Positions 42,192 through 51,836 of a stretch of DNA of 64,000 bases are shown in pieces; position 1 is the first letter of the stretch, and each line of letters starts with the position of its first letter. Under the pieces are notes generated by a model. That model was not told where the DNA came from. It did no database searches and was given only the letters and a program-made list of their open reading frames with translations. The DNA is from Candidatus Gastranaerophilales bacterium (GTDB lineage: Bacteria > Cyanobacteriota > Vampirovibrionia > Gastranaerophilales > Gastranaerophilaceae). Position numbers and translations under genes: made by a program. Where the stretch lies: assembly GCA_944327255.1 (NCBI GenBank), contig CALVHA010000006.1:43009-107008 (forward strand), given 5' to 3'.

Positions 42192-43331
42192 ATGAAATTC
42201 AAACTTACGCGTAAACAATGGGGAATTTTTGTATTATTAGTAATTATTGTTCCAATCATATACAATAAAGCTTCAGGTATCGTGAGCGGTATAATTCAAA
42301 GGAAATTAATGAGTATGCCGAAAGAAGTTGAAGTAGATAATCCGCACATAGAAGCCGTGAATATTTCAGCCGAGGCTACCGGAAGAGTTGAGGCAAAATA
42401 TTCGGTAGATCTTGTTGCAAGAGTACCTGGATTTTTGCTAAGCAAAAATTTTAAAGAAGGTGATTTTGTCAAAAAAGGACAAACTCTATTTCAAATTGAC
42501 CCTAGAGAATATGAACTTGAAGTTAAAAACTCTCTTGCAAACGTAAACCAGTATAGTGCATTACTAAAAAATGCCCAGCAGGAATTAAACAGAGCAAACG
42601 CTCTTGTAAAAGAAGATTTAATAAGTCGTTCCGATGTAGACCAGAGTCTGGCAACAAGGAACCAGAATAAAGCATTGCTGGATGCAGCGAAACAGCAATA
42701 TGAACTGGCTAAAGTTAATTTAAGTTATACAACAATTAAATCCCCTATAGACGGGCGCATAGGGAAAGTAAATATTACGGAAGGGAACTATGTAACAGCA
42801 ACATCAGGTTCTTTAGTAAATGTTGCAAGCGTTAATCCTGTATATGTATCGTTTAGTTTAAAAACTGATGACTTTGTCAAATTACTACGGGCAAGCAACC
42901 AATTTAAAGATGTTGACGTAAAAGTTCAGTTAGATGACGGCACATGGTATGACAAAATTGGAAGAATTAATTTTGTAGATAACAAAATAGATAAGGATTC
43001 AGGATCTGTCAGCATGCGTGCTACCTTTGACAATTCAAAAGGTTGGCTCGTCCCGGGCGCTTATATGAAAGTAGAATTAACAGCCCCTAAATTAGTTAAA
43101 TTTATGACAGTTCCACAGGCCTGTACAAAAGGTGATCCAATGAGCGGCTATTATGTATGGACTGTAGAAGATAACAAAGCCGTAAGAAAAGATATTAAGG
43201 TATCAGACGATATAAATTCAAACTGGGTTGTTGACAGCGGTCTATCGATAAATGATGTAGTTGTAACCGCCGGTATTCAAAATATAAGCAAAGAAGGACA
43301 AAAATTAAAAATAGTCGAAACAAATAAATAA
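42192..43331 (+). CDS. RND efflux periplasmic adaptor (AcrA/HlyD type)
   Basis: The start ATG 42192 has GGAGAGAGG upstream; a TTG at 42180 is in frame but inside that site. The 379-residue protein has an N-terminal membrane helix, a lipoyl half-motif ([24 protein letters not shown], split across the hairpin), an alpha-hairpin (about residues 110-170) and the second lipoyl half with [20 protein letters not shown]. It would join the inner-membrane pump (43348) to the TolC-like channel (46606). The gap of 78 bases before it probably holds a promoter, but I see only weak boxes. Confidence 0.92.
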   Translation: MKFKLTRKQWGIFVLLVIIVPIIYNKASGIVSGIIQRKLMSMPKEVEVDNPHIEAVNISAEATGRVEAKYSVDLVARVPGFLLSKNFKEGDFVKKGQTLFQIDPREYELEVKNSLANVNQYSALLKNAQQELNRANALVKEDLISRSDVDQSLATRNQNKALLDAAKQQYELAKVNLSYTTIKSPIDGRIGKVNITEGNYVTATSGSLVNVASVNPVYVSFSLKTDDFVKLLRASNQFKDVDVKVQLDDGTWYDKIGRINFVDNKIDKDSGSVSMRATFDNSKGWLVPGAYMKVELTAPKLVKFMTVPQACTKGDPMSGYYVWTVEDNKAVRKDIKVSDDINSNWVVDSGLSINDVVVTAGIQNISKEGQKLKIVETNK

Positions 43332-43347
43332 ATACAGGGGAAGATTC

Positions 43348-46300
43348 ATGAAAAAGATATTTGATAAAGACAAATTGTTTTTCTTCATCAGGAAACCGAG
43401 ATTTGCTCTTGTAATATCAGTATGTATAGTACTTTTGGGTTTGATTTCACTGCTCAGCTTAAAACAAGAGAGCTATCCTGATGTAACACCTCCTCAGGTA
43501 AGGGTATCGGCATCATATCAGGGAGCAAGTGCTGAGGTTATAGAATCTACTATAGCGACAATTCTTGAAAATAAACTTAACGGTGTCGAAAACCTTTCAT
43601 ATATGACTTCAACCTCCTATGACGGAAGCTACACATTAACCCTGTATTTTAAAGTAGGGACAGATAAAAACATAAACTTAATGAATGTCCAGAACTTAAT
43701 TCAGCGTGTCCAATCACAACTTCCGGAAGAAGTTCAACGAACAGGGGTAACAGCAATAAGCCGTTCTTCAGGTGCAGGTGCAGTTATCTTAACATTATAT
43801 CCGGAATCAGGAAACTGGTCACAATTAGATTTGACAAACTACGGTTCAATATATATTAAAGATGAACTAAAACGTGTAGAAGGGGTTGCAGATGTAATGG
43901 TTTTCGGAGGCGGGAACTATTCGATGAGAATATGGCTGGATCCTCAAAAAATGGCAGGACTTAATATTTCAACAAGTGATGTTAAAACAGCCATTTCTAA
44001 CCAAAACACACAAGTTGCAACAGGAGCATTGGGACAACTCCCAACAGATGAAAAAAGCGCCCTCCAAATTACCTTAAAAACTCCTGGCAGACTGGATGAA
44101 GTTCGTGAGTTTGAAAATATCATTCTACGCTCAAACTCTGACGGCTCAAATGTTAGAATAAAAGATATTGCCAGAGTAGAACTTGGGGCAGAATCTTACT
44201 CAAATCTAGGTCTAGTAAACGGAAAACCATCTGCTGTTGTAGTAATTTCGCAATTACCTGATGCAAACATACTTAACCTGTCAAAAGCAGTAAAAGCTAA
44301 GGTTAATGAGTTAAACTCAAGATTAAATAACGGGATTAAAATTTTATACGTAAAAGATGACGCAGACTTTATCCATGAATCAATGATGGAAGTAGAATTT
44401 ACAATTCTACTGACTGCAATTATTGTTGTCATAATCATCTTCTTATTCTTAGGGGACGGAATGGCAACACTGGTACCTTGCGCGACAATACCCGTATCAC
44501 TTGTCGGGACGTTCTTCGCATTAAAAGCAATGGGGATGACGTTAAACCTGTTATCATTATTTGCATTGGTTCTTGCGGTTGCAGTTGTAGTTGATGACGC
44601 GATTGTAGTTATTGAAAACGTTAAACGTCACATTGATGAAGGGAAATCTGCGATAATTGCAACACAATTAACTATGGAAGAAGTAGGTTCTGCACTTGTT
44701 GCAATGGCCTTAGTATTAATGGCAGTATTTGTTCCGATTATCTTTATGACTGGTATGACAGGGGTTATGTACAAACAGTTTGCCGTATGTATTGCTGTGT
44801 CCATTGCAATTTCCGCAATATGTGCATTAACACTATCCCCTGCAATGTGTTCCCATTTCCTCGGTCATCATAATGAGGAGAAAAAAGAACACAAGTTACC
44901 AATATTCAATACATTAGATCATATTAAAGAAAGAATAAATAAGAAAACATCTATACTTGTTGTAAAATTTAATGAAATTTTTACAAAATTAGAAGATTTC
45001 TATATGGAATATGTAACTAAATTTGTTTATAACAAAAAACTTGTTATAACTTTATATATTGGGATAGTTGCATTAACATTACTTTGCTTTAAAACAGTTT
45101 CAACAGGATTTATACCAGATGAAGACCAGGGAGTGTTACTTGCAAGTATTACACTTCCTGATGGGGCATCCATTCCTAGAACAGAAGAAGTATCAAGAAA
45201 ATTTGTTGACCAGATACGTGATATTGACGGTATAAATGCAGAAAAATTAACTGTATTCGGGGGAGACGGTTCAACAAACCAATCAACCGTTATTATTCAG
45301 CTACAAGATTATAAATATAGAAAAATGAATCCTGCAAAATGGATTGCAAGAAAAATAAAAGGACAGGAAACAGATCTTTCACACGTAGCAATTCTGAATA
45401 AAGTAAGAACAGTAGCTTCAAATACAAAAGAAGCATCTATAGTTGCATTTTCGCCACCTGCTATTAACGGTATGAGTATGATGGGCGGTTTTGAATTCCA
45501 GATGCTTTCTCAAGGGGAATACACTCCGCAAGAATTGGAAAGCTGGGCAAATAAACTCATTGCAGAGGCGAATTTAAACCCTTCTTTATCAAATGTTTAT
45601 ACCTCATTTCAGGCAAATGTACCACAATATGTAATTGAAATAGATTATGAAAAAGCATTAGCTCAAAATGTTGATTTACAGGAATTATATTCGACATTAT
45701 CTTCAATGCTCGGTACATATTATATAAACGATTTTAACAAATATGACAGGGTATTCAAGGTACAAATGCAGGCAGAAAGCCGTTTTAGAAATAAAGCAAG
45801 CGACCTGTCTGGCATATATGTAAAAAATAATAATGGTGTAATGGTACCGGTATTATCTATTGTAAATTTAAAACAAACAGTAGGTACTGCGTCTATTACA
45901 AGATTTAATCAGTATAAATCTGTACAAATTCAAGGTCAACAGGCAGCAGGGAAGAGCTCTGGAGATGCAATGAACGCAATGGAAGAAGTCGCAAAACAAA
46001 TTCTTCCTGCGGATATAACATTTGACTGGTCCGGAACATCTGCACAGGAACGAGAAGCTTCAGGACAAACAATAATGATTGTTTCAATGGCTTTAATATT
46101 TGTCTACTTATTCCTTGTAGCATTATATGAAAGCTACTCAATCCCGATAGCAGTACTTCTTGTTTCTCCTATTGCAGCACTTGGGGCTTTGATATTCCAG
46201 ATGATGATTAATCAGTCTTTTGATATTTATTCACAAGTTGGGATGATTACATTAATAGGCTTGGCGGCAAAACAGTCTATCCTCATTGTTGAGTTTGCAA

Positions 46301-46599
46301 AAGAAGAACACGAAAAACGCGGTCTGACAGTTAAAGATGCTGCTATTAAGGCTGCGAAACTAAGATTCCGAGCAATCATGATGACTGAACTGGCATTTAT
46401 CATCGGTATTTTACCACTGTTATTTGCGACAGGAGCAGGAGCTAATTCAAGAATATCTGTTGGTTCCACCGTATTCGGCGGTATGATTGCAGCATGTGTA
46501 CTCGGAGCAGTATTTACACCTGCGTTTTACGTTATAGTTCAGGAATTCGTTGACTTATTCCCTAAAAAAGAAATTACCGAAAAAGATTTGGAGATTTAA
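43348..46599 (+). CDS. RND efflux pump, HAE1/AcrB type
   Basis: The 1083-residue pump has 12 predicted helices and two large periplasmic loops. The proton relay is visible as the two Asp of [13 protein letters not shown] (about residue 412) and the Lys in [14 protein letters not shown] (about 970). The porter domain has the usual [14 protein letters not shown] start. It exports drugs or lipophilic compounds from the inner-membrane outer leaflet or periplasm through a TolC channel. It lies in one operon with adaptor and channel, 16 bases after the adaptor. Its place right after the polyene genes raises the question whether it exports their product. Confidence 0.94.
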   Translation: MKKIFDKDKLFFFIRKPRFALVISVCIVLLGLISLLSLKQESYPDVTPPQVRVSASYQGASAEVIESTIATILENKLNGVENLSYMTSTSYDGSYTLTLYFKVGTDKNINLMNVQNLIQRVQSQLPEEVQRTGVTAISRSSGAGAVILTLYPESGNWSQLDLTNYGSIYIKDELKRVEGVADVMVFGGGNYSMRIWLDPQKMAGLNISTSDVKTAISNQNTQVATGALGQLPTDEKSALQITLKTPGRLDEVREFENIILRSNSDGSNVRIKDIARVELGAESYSNLGLVNGKPSAVVVISQLPDANILNLSKAVKAKVNELNSRLNNGIKILYVKDDADFIHESMMEVEFTILLTAIIVVIIIFLFLGDGMATLVPCATIPVSLVGTFFALKAMGMTLNLLSLFALVLAVAVVVDDAIVVIENVKRHIDEGKSAIIATQLTMEEVGSALVAMALVLMAVFVPIIFMTGMTGVMYKQFAVCIAVSIAISAICALTLSPAMCSHFLGHHNEEKKEHKLPIFNTLDHIKERINKKTSILVVKFNEIFTKLEDFYMEYVTKFVYNKKLVITLYIGIVALTLLCFKTVSTGFIPDEDQGVLLASITLPDGASIPRTEEVSRKFVDQIRDIDGINAEKLTVFGGDGSTNQSTVIIQLQDYKYRKMNPAKWIARKIKGQETDLSHVAILNKVRTVASNTKEASIVAFSPPAINGMSMMGGFEFQMLSQGEYTPQELESWANKLIAEANLNPSLSNVYTSFQANVPQYVIEIDYEKALAQNVDLQELYSTLSSMLGTYYINDFNKYDRVFKVQMQAESRFRNKASDLSGIYVKNNNGVMVPVLSIVNLKQTVGTASITRFNQYKSVQIQGQQAAGKSSGDAMNAMEEVAKQILPADITFDWSGTSAQEREASGQTIMIVSMALIFVYLFLVALYESYSIPIAVLLVSPIAALGALIFQMMINQSFDIYSQVGMITLIGLAAKQSILIVEFAKEEHEKRGLTVKDAAIKAAKLRFRAIMMTELAFIIGILPLLFATGAGANSRISVGSTVFGGMIAACVLGAVFTPAFYVIVQEFVDLFPKKEITEKDLEI

Positions 46600-46605
46600 A
46601 ACAAA

Positions 46606-48120
46606 ATGAAAAAGATTTTAAATTTAGTTTTAATATGTTCGCTTCTAACAATTACAACTGGAACCGTTTTAGCAGAGACGGCACCAGATAAAGTAATTGC
46701 AAAAAAAGATGAAGAAATTCATATCGTAAAACCCGAAAAAACTAAAAAGGTTAATCAAAAACGAGAAAGAAAGAAGAATGCTGCAAACGAAAAGACTAAA
46801 AAAGAGTCTTCAAAAGAAGCCGAAGGGATGTACGAAACAAAATTCCCTACAATCAACAGTAAGATAGAATATGCTGATATGAACGGAGAAGTAACATTAA
46901 GTGATTGTATTAAACTTGCAATTACGCATCACCCAGCAATTATGTCAGCAATAAGTAACTCAGAAATATATAAATCAAGAATCGGACAGGCGTGGTCAAA
47001 CTATTTTCCGACACTTAGCGCAGGCGCAAGCTATTCAAGAAATGATATGCTTATGACAATGTCAGGTTCATATATGCGTGCTATGTCACAACGATATAAT
47101 ATGTACTATGTTCCAACTCTTTCTGCCAATATGCTTTTATTTGACTTCGGAAAAACAAAAGCCAACGCAGATATGGCAAAAAGGAATTATGAATCATCCA
47201 GATACGATGCGGAAGCAAGTATTGAAACCGTAATTTATAATGTAAAAGTTGCATATTACAATATGATATTTGCAGAAGCCCAAAAAGTTGTTTATGAAGA
47301 TACTGTAAAAGATTTTGAACTTCAATTAAAACAGGCTAAAGCATTCTACGAAATAGGGAAACGTGCAAAAATTGATGTTACAACTGCAGAATACAACCTT
47401 GGAAACGCAAGAGTAAATCTTATTAAGGCAAAAAACACCCTTGAATTAGCTGCTGTAGAACTTGCAAATGCAGTAGGGATTCCAGAATTAGAAGGGGTTG
47501 TGTTAAAAGATAAACTTAATACGAAAACGTATGAAGTAAACTTTAAAGATCTACTCAAAACAGCGGAAGAATCTCGTCCGGCATTATTATCCGCAAAAAA
47601 ACTTATGGATGCCGCAGAACTCGGGGTTAGGAGTGCCAAACGAGCCTTTACACCTGATTTAAGTGCATTCGGTTCATACGATCATGGTGGCAGAAAGGTT
47701 GACAGCGACTATGGATATCAATTTGGAGTTCAATTAAACTATACAGCTCTGAATTTAATGCTTCTAAAAAAACAGGTTGATGAAGCAAAGGCAACATATC
47801 AAAAATATGTAGCAGATTACGAACAGCAGAAGCAAAATGTATATTTAGAAGTTAAAAGCGCATACATTAGCTTGTTAAATTCACATGACAGTCTCGGAGT
47901 TTCAAAACTCGCTCTTCAACAGGCAAAAGAACGCCAGTATCAAGCCTTTAGAAGATATCAGGTAGGATTAGGCGATGCAATAGAATTTAAAGATGCCGAA
48001 AATTCTTACTTGAATGCACAGCTCGATTATTATTCAAACTTACTTAATTACAATGTGAATGCAGCAGAATTGGAAAGAGTAATAGGTGCCCCTATAAAAG
48101 AATCAGATATTGACTTATAA
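46606..48120 (+). CDS. TolC-family outer-membrane efflux channel
   Basis: The 504-residue protein has a signal peptide (MKKILNLVLICSLLTITTGT), then a Lys/Glu-rich low-complexity region (about residues 35-75, rich in KK and KE pairs) that is unusual for TolC. The outer membrane factor domain follows: LSDCIKLAITHHPAIMSA (about 100) and two long repeats with coiled-coil helices (FELQLKQAKAFYEIGKRAKI and YLEVKSAYISLLNSHDSL). It completes an adaptor-pump-channel set, showing an outer membrane. The Shine-Dalgarno sequence lies in the preceding gene (GGAG); only six bases separate the two genes. Confidence 0.92.
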   Translation: MKKILNLVLICSLLTITTGTVLAETAPDKVIAKKDEEIHIVKPEKTKKVNQKRERKKNAANEKTKKESSKEAEGMYETKFPTINSKIEYADMNGEVTLSDCIKLAITHHPAIMSAISNSEIYKSRIGQAWSNYFPTLSAGASYSRNDMLMTMSGSYMRAMSQRYNMYYVPTLSANMLLFDFGKTKANADMAKRNYESSRYDAEASIETVIYNVKVAYYNMIFAEAQKVVYEDTVKDFELQLKQAKAFYEIGKRAKIDVTTAEYNLGNARVNLIKAKNTLELAAVELANAVGIPELEGVVLKDKLNTKTYEVNFKDLLKTAEESRPALLSAKKLMDAAELGVRSAKRAFTPDLSAFGSYDHGGRKVDSDYGYQFGVQLNYTALNLMLLKKQVDEAKATYQKYVADYEQQKQNVYLEVKSAYISLLNSHDSLGVSKLALQQAKERQYQAFRRYQVGLGDAIEFKDAENSYLNAQLDYYSNLLNYNVNAAELERVIGAPIKESDIDL

Positions 48121-48121
48121 T

Positions 48122-48967
48122 ATGAAACTAATTGATTTACATATTCACAGCAATTATTCAGATGGAAGCGATTCAATTGAAGAGCTTGTGCAAAAAATTG
48201 AACAAGCGGGGATTGAGGTATTTTCCCTGACAGATCACGATACAATTGACGGGAACTTGGAAATAAAACAGTATATTCATCCCAGCATTCAATTTATCAA
48301 CGGGGTTGAACTGACATGTAAAATGAAAGATATAAAATGCCATATTTTGGGTTATAACTACAATCTTAAATCTGCTAAATTGCATAATCTTATACAAAAA
48401 GGAAAAATTTTAAGACGCAAAAAGCTTAAAACACGAATTAATTACTTAAAAGAGGTTTGGAATATTGAACTTACAAAAGATGAACTTGATTGGTTATATT
48501 CCAGAAAAAGCGTTGTAAAAACACATCTGGCAAATATTCTTGTAAAAAGAGGACTAGCAGAAGATAATCTTTCGGCAATGAAAAAATATTTAGATGATTG
48601 TCCGACCGGTAATTCAAGATTTGACGGAGAAGAAGCATTAAATGCAATTACAGCTGCAGGAGGAATTTCGATATGGGCACACCCGCTCGGTGGAGAAGGA
48701 GAAAAACACCTTACACAAGATGAATTTATGCAAAAGCTTGTGATAATGAAAGAATACGGGATTCAAGGACTTGAATGTTACTACTCGCGATACAATAAAG
48801 AGGAATCTGAATTTTTGCTAGACTGTGCACAAAAAAACAACCTTCTTATCTCTTGTGGAAGTGACTATCATGGAACAAATAAGAATATTTCTCTTGCCAG
48901 ATTAAATACGGAAGATACAAGAATTCCTGCCGAAAAAATAACTATTCTGGCTAATCTTTTAAAGTAA
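48122..48967 (+). CDS. PHP-domain phosphoesterase (YciV/Rv-type nuclease-like)
   Basis: ATG 48122 follows the TolC stop by one base. The 281-residue protein starts with the PHP motif MKLIDLHIHSNYSDGSDSIE (residues 1-20), then LTDHDTIDG (about 38), NGVELTCKMKDIKCHILGY (about 63), IWAHPLGGEGEK (about 185) and SCGSDYHG (about 240). Such proteins are metal-dependent phosphatases or 5'-3' exonucleases such as RNase AM (YciV), which removes nucleotides from short RNA. It is probably last in the efflux operon, with no obvious functional link. The stop overlaps the convergent lipoprotein gene by 17 bases. Confidence 0.87.
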   Translation: MKLIDLHIHSNYSDGSDSIEELVQKIEQAGIEVFSLTDHDTIDGNLEIKQYIHPSIQFINGVELTCKMKDIKCHILGYNYNLKSAKLHNLIQKGKILRRKKLKTRINYLKEVWNIELTKDELDWLYSRKSVVKTHLANILVKRGLAEDNLSAMKKYLDDCPTGNSRFDGEEALNAITAAGGISIWAHPLGGEGEKHLTQDEFMQKLVIMKEYGIQGLECYYSRYNKEESEFLLDCAQKNNLLISCGSDYHGTNKNISLARLNTEDTRIPAEKITILANLLK

Positions 48968-49505
48968 TACTTTCCTCATCAAACAATGGCATCTCCTGTC
49001 CGATTTCAACAAAGATTACTTTATCAGGATTATGATTTTGAAGCTCAAAATACCTGATTCCACTATTACCAACTCCCCATCCTCCGCATGTTGAAGGAAC
49101 GGCTTCCACTGATGCTCTCTCAGAATTTTCAGGCTGTAAAATATATCTTTCAACTCCATCTCTGGCAGATATTATTTTTGAAAACTTACAGTCAGATGGT
49201 ATTTCTAAAACTTCAGAAATTTCAGACAAATCTTTGTTATTTATCGAAAAAATTCTAATAACATTTTGAGAAACAAGTCCCCCATTAGATTTTCTATTTA
49301 AATTTACACAGTTATTTTTAATTTCAAAATGGACAGAAGGGCTTTCTTGAACCCATAATTTTATATTTTTCCCTTCAAGCTTTTTCCAGCTAAAGCCCGA
49401 TGTAGGAACTCTTGAAGGAGCATCAGGAAATTTAACATCTGCCTGTCCGCATCCAGTAAGTAAACATATAAACATTAAACAGATAAAACTTTTAAAAATT
49501 TTCAT
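48951..49505 (-). CDS. Hypothetical lipoprotein
   Basis: The start at 49505 gives a lipoprotein signal (MKIFKSFICLMFICLLTGCG) with lipobox LTGC; a longer frame from 49538 would disturb it. The mature 165 residues contain CVNLNRKSNGGLVSQ, STCGGWGVGNSGIRYFEL and FVEIGQEMPLFDEESITL. The last segment is conserved-looking, but I cannot name a family. It would be anchored in the inner or outer membrane. TTTAAT six bases before the ATG, without a Shine-Dalgarno sequence, suggests a leaderless mRNA. Confidence 0.72.
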   Translation of the reverse strand: MKIFKSFICLMFICLLTGCGQADVKFPDAPSRVPTSGFSWKKLEGKNIKLWVQESPSVHFEIKNNCVNLNRKSNGGLVSQNVIRIFSINNKDLSEISEVLEIPSDCKFSKIISARDGVERYILQPENSERASVEAVPSTCGGWGVGNSGIRYFELQNHNPDKVIFVEIGQEMPLFDEESITLKD

Positions 49506-49579
49506 ACTTTCATTAAAGCTCAAAACATTAAATAACACAAGTAAATATTTATGTTAAAATATTTTTGGAGGTACTCATT

Positions 49580-49996
49580 ATGTATACAATAAAAGAAGTT
49601 GCAGACAAAATGGATGTATCAGAACATACTTTAAGATTCTGGGCAAAAAGCGGTTTTTTCCCGCTTGTTAAAAGGAATAAAAATAATATAAGAATGTTTT
49701 CGGAAGACGATTTGGGCTGGGTAAAAATTGTGAAATGCTTAAGAGCAAGCGGTACAGATAATAAATCTATTAAAAGATACATTGACCTGTGTATTATAGG
49801 AGATACTACAATTCCAGAAAGATATGAAATTATCCGTGCTACAAAAGAAAAAGCTAAACAGCAAATGCAAGAAATTCAACAACAAATGGATTTACTTAAT
49901 TACAAAGAAAAGTATTATAAAAATTTAATTAAAAACAACTTAAATGATAATTTCAATCCAATAAATAAAATAGAATTAGATAAAGAAGCTGTATAG
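49580..49996 (+). CDS. MerR-family transcriptional regulator
   Basis: The 138-residue protein starts at ATG 49580 after GGAGG, 13 bases from a longer frame. The winged helix is YTIKEVADKMDVSEHTLRFWAKSGFF (helix-turn-helix, residues 2-28), with the MerR wing arginine/aromatic pattern in KRNKNNIRMFSEDDLGW. A long dimerisation helix follows with RATKEKAKQQMQEIQQQMDLL. It lacks a C-terminal metal or drug domain, so the signal is unknown. It lies between the polyene/efflux region and the surface-glycan operon and may control either (inference). An extended -10 (TGTTAAAAT, 49552-49560) is upstream. Confidence 0.87.
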   Translation: MYTIKEVADKMDVSEHTLRFWAKSGFFPLVKRNKNNIRMFSEDDLGWVKIVKCLRASGTDNKSIKRYIDLCIIGDTTIPERYEIIRATKEKAKQQMQEIQQQMDLLNYKEKYYKNLIKNNLNDNFNPINKIELDKEAV

Positions 49997-50027
49997 AAAA
50001 AAGAGTGAGAATTAACTCACTCTTTTT
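49997..50027. terminator. Bidirectional terminator between MerR gene and glycan operon
   Basis: AGAGTGAG (50002-50009) pairs with CTCACTCT (50016-50023), flanked by A and T runs on the two sides. It ends both the MerR gene (stop 49996) and the minus-strand operon (stop 50040). Confidence 0.9.
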
Positions 50028-50039
50028 AATTCTTTTTCT

Positions 50040-51836
50040 TTAAACCGCAGTTTCCTGCTTTTTGAATTGCATATCATACAATGTCTTATACTGCCCGTTT
50101 TCTATTTGTATTAATTCCTCATGTGAACCGACTTCTACAACTTCGCCCTGATTAATTACAACAATCTTATTCGCATTCTGAACAGTAGAAAGCCTGTGAG
50201 CAATAACAAATACTGTTTTATCTTGCATAAGATTATCAATCGCCTTTTGTACAATAGCTTCAGCCTTATTATCAAGAGCACTTGTAGCCTCATCCAAAAT
50301 TAATATCGGAGCATTTTTCAAAAATGCTCTTGCAATAGCAACCCTTTGTTTCTGTCCGCCCGATAATAAAATGCCGCGTTCTCCGATTTGAGTATTCAAT
50401 CCCTCTTTAAGGGTTGCAATAAAGTCTTCTAAATAAGCCATTTTTATAGCTTTATTAATCTGCTCGTCACTGGCAGACTCATTTCCAAGTAATATATTTT
50501 CCTTAATAGTTCCGGAAAATAAAAAGTTATCCTGAAAAACAACAGCAATATTTTGTCTTAAGGATTCAAGCGTATAATTACGAATATCTGTCCCATCAAT
50601 TAATATAGCACCCGATTTAACATCATAAAAACGAGGAAGCAAATTAACTATTGTAGTCTTCCCGCCCCCAGAATTTCCAACTAAAGCAACGGTTTCACCT
50701 TTTCTTATATCTAGATTAATATTCTTTAAAACAGGAACATTTTGAACATACTCAAAGTTAACATCAACAAACTGAATACGAGAATGTTCTCTATCCATGA
50801 CTTTGGCATCTTCTCTATTTCGAATTTCTGGAACAGAATCTAAAAGTTCAAAAATTCTCTCAATAGAGAAGAATGAGAATTGTACCGCATTCAAGTTGTT
50901 GCCAATATTTTTAACAGGAGTATATAAAAGAATAAGTGCTGTAATAAATGACACGAAATTTCCGCTTGTGATCTGTCCTGACATAATCAAGTGACTTCCA
51001 TATCCGATCGCAGCAGCAATACCGACAGAAACAATAACATGCATCATTGGAGATAACCATTGAGTTTTTTGCACCATTTTTATTCTTAAGTTAAAAACAT
51101 TCTTTAAAATCCAAGCAAACTTATTTTCTTCATGTTTAGATAAGTTATAAGAAGTAATTGTTTTATTCCCTGCAAAAACTTCATTATAAGCAGTGATAAT
51201 AGAAGCATCTGCTACAACGGTTTTATCCATAACACTCTTTATTCTTTTCTGAAGCTTAGCAACAGGAGCAAAAGCACAGCCCAATACAACCACCGCAATT
51301 AATGCAAGTTGCCATGAATTATAAAACAATACACACACCAAAGAAATTGAAGAAAAAATTCTTTGTGTAAATACGCTTAAATTATCTAACAATCCTGTAC
51401 AAGCCAAATCAGCCTGATTATTAAATTGAAAAACAACATCCCCCGAGTTTCTTTTATCATAAAAAGATGTCGGGAATGTTAATAATTTTTTAAACAAATC
51501 AAATTTCAAACCGTTAGTAATACGTCCCCCAACCCAAGTTGACAGATAAGAAGACAAATATTTTAATCCGCCCTGAATTGATGTAAATGCAACAATCCCA
51601 ATAGGAATATACCATGGTGATGCAACACTTTTTTCAACCATAACCAAATCCATATAAGGTTTCAAAGCAAGTGCAATAACGGCATCTAACGATCCTATCG
51701 GAATACAAATAAGCATAGAACACAATGCTCTAAACCAAACCGGTTTTACATACGGCCACATCCGACGGTAATTTACAACAAATCTTAATTGTAAAATTTT
51801 ATTCACCGTCTCTTCTATAAAGTTATTTTTTGTCAT
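50040..51836 (-). CDS. MsbA-like ABC exporter (fused membrane and ATPase domains)
   Basis: The 598-residue half transporter has about six membrane helices (residues 30-330) and an ATPase domain with Walker A ALVGNSGGGKTTIV (about 390), signature LLSGGQKQRVAIARAF (about 495) and Walker B LILDEATSALD. It fits MsbA and related lipid or lipid-linked glycan flippases. As the last gene of the glycan operon it is a good candidate for flipping the assembled lipid-linked sugar (inference). The start overlaps the glycosyltransferase gene by 14 bases. Confidence 0.9.
   Translation of the reverse strand: MTKNNFIEETVNKILQLRFVVNYRRMWPYVKPVWFRALCSMLICIPIGSLDAVIALALKPYMDLVMVEKSVASPWYIPIGIVAFTSIQGGLKYLSSYLSTWVGGRITNGLKFDLFKKLLTFPTSFYDKRNSGDVVFQFNNQADLACTGLLDNLSVFTQRIFSSISLVCVLFYNSWQLALIAVVVLGCAFAPVAKLQKRIKSVMDKTVVADASIITAYNEVFAGNKTITSYNLSKHEENKFAWILKNVFNLRIKMVQKTQWLSPMMHVIVSVGIAAAIGYGSHLIMSGQITSGNFVSFITALILLYTPVKNIGNNLNAVQFSFFSIERIFELLDSVPEIRNREDAKVMDREHSRIQFVDVNFEYVQNVPVLKNINLDIRKGETVALVGNSGGGKTTIVNLLPRFYDVKSGAILIDGTDIRNYTLESLRQNIAVVFQDNFLFSGTIKENILLGNESASDEQINKAIKMAYLEDFIATLKEGLNTQIGERGILLSGGQKQRVAIARAFLKNAPILILDEATSALDNKAEAIVQKAIDNLMQDKTVFVIAHRLSTVQNANKIVVINQGEVVEVGSHEELIQIENGQYKTLYDMQFKKQETAV

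Noticed and set aside
50002..50023. Inverted repeats between genes as CRISPR or mobile-element ends
   Set aside because: This repeat, and those near 3.3, 7.1, 8.5, 15.1, 16.5, 18.2 and 28.4 kb, are single hairpins with T tracts after stop codons, so they are terminators. No spacer-repeat array, transposase or target duplication is present.
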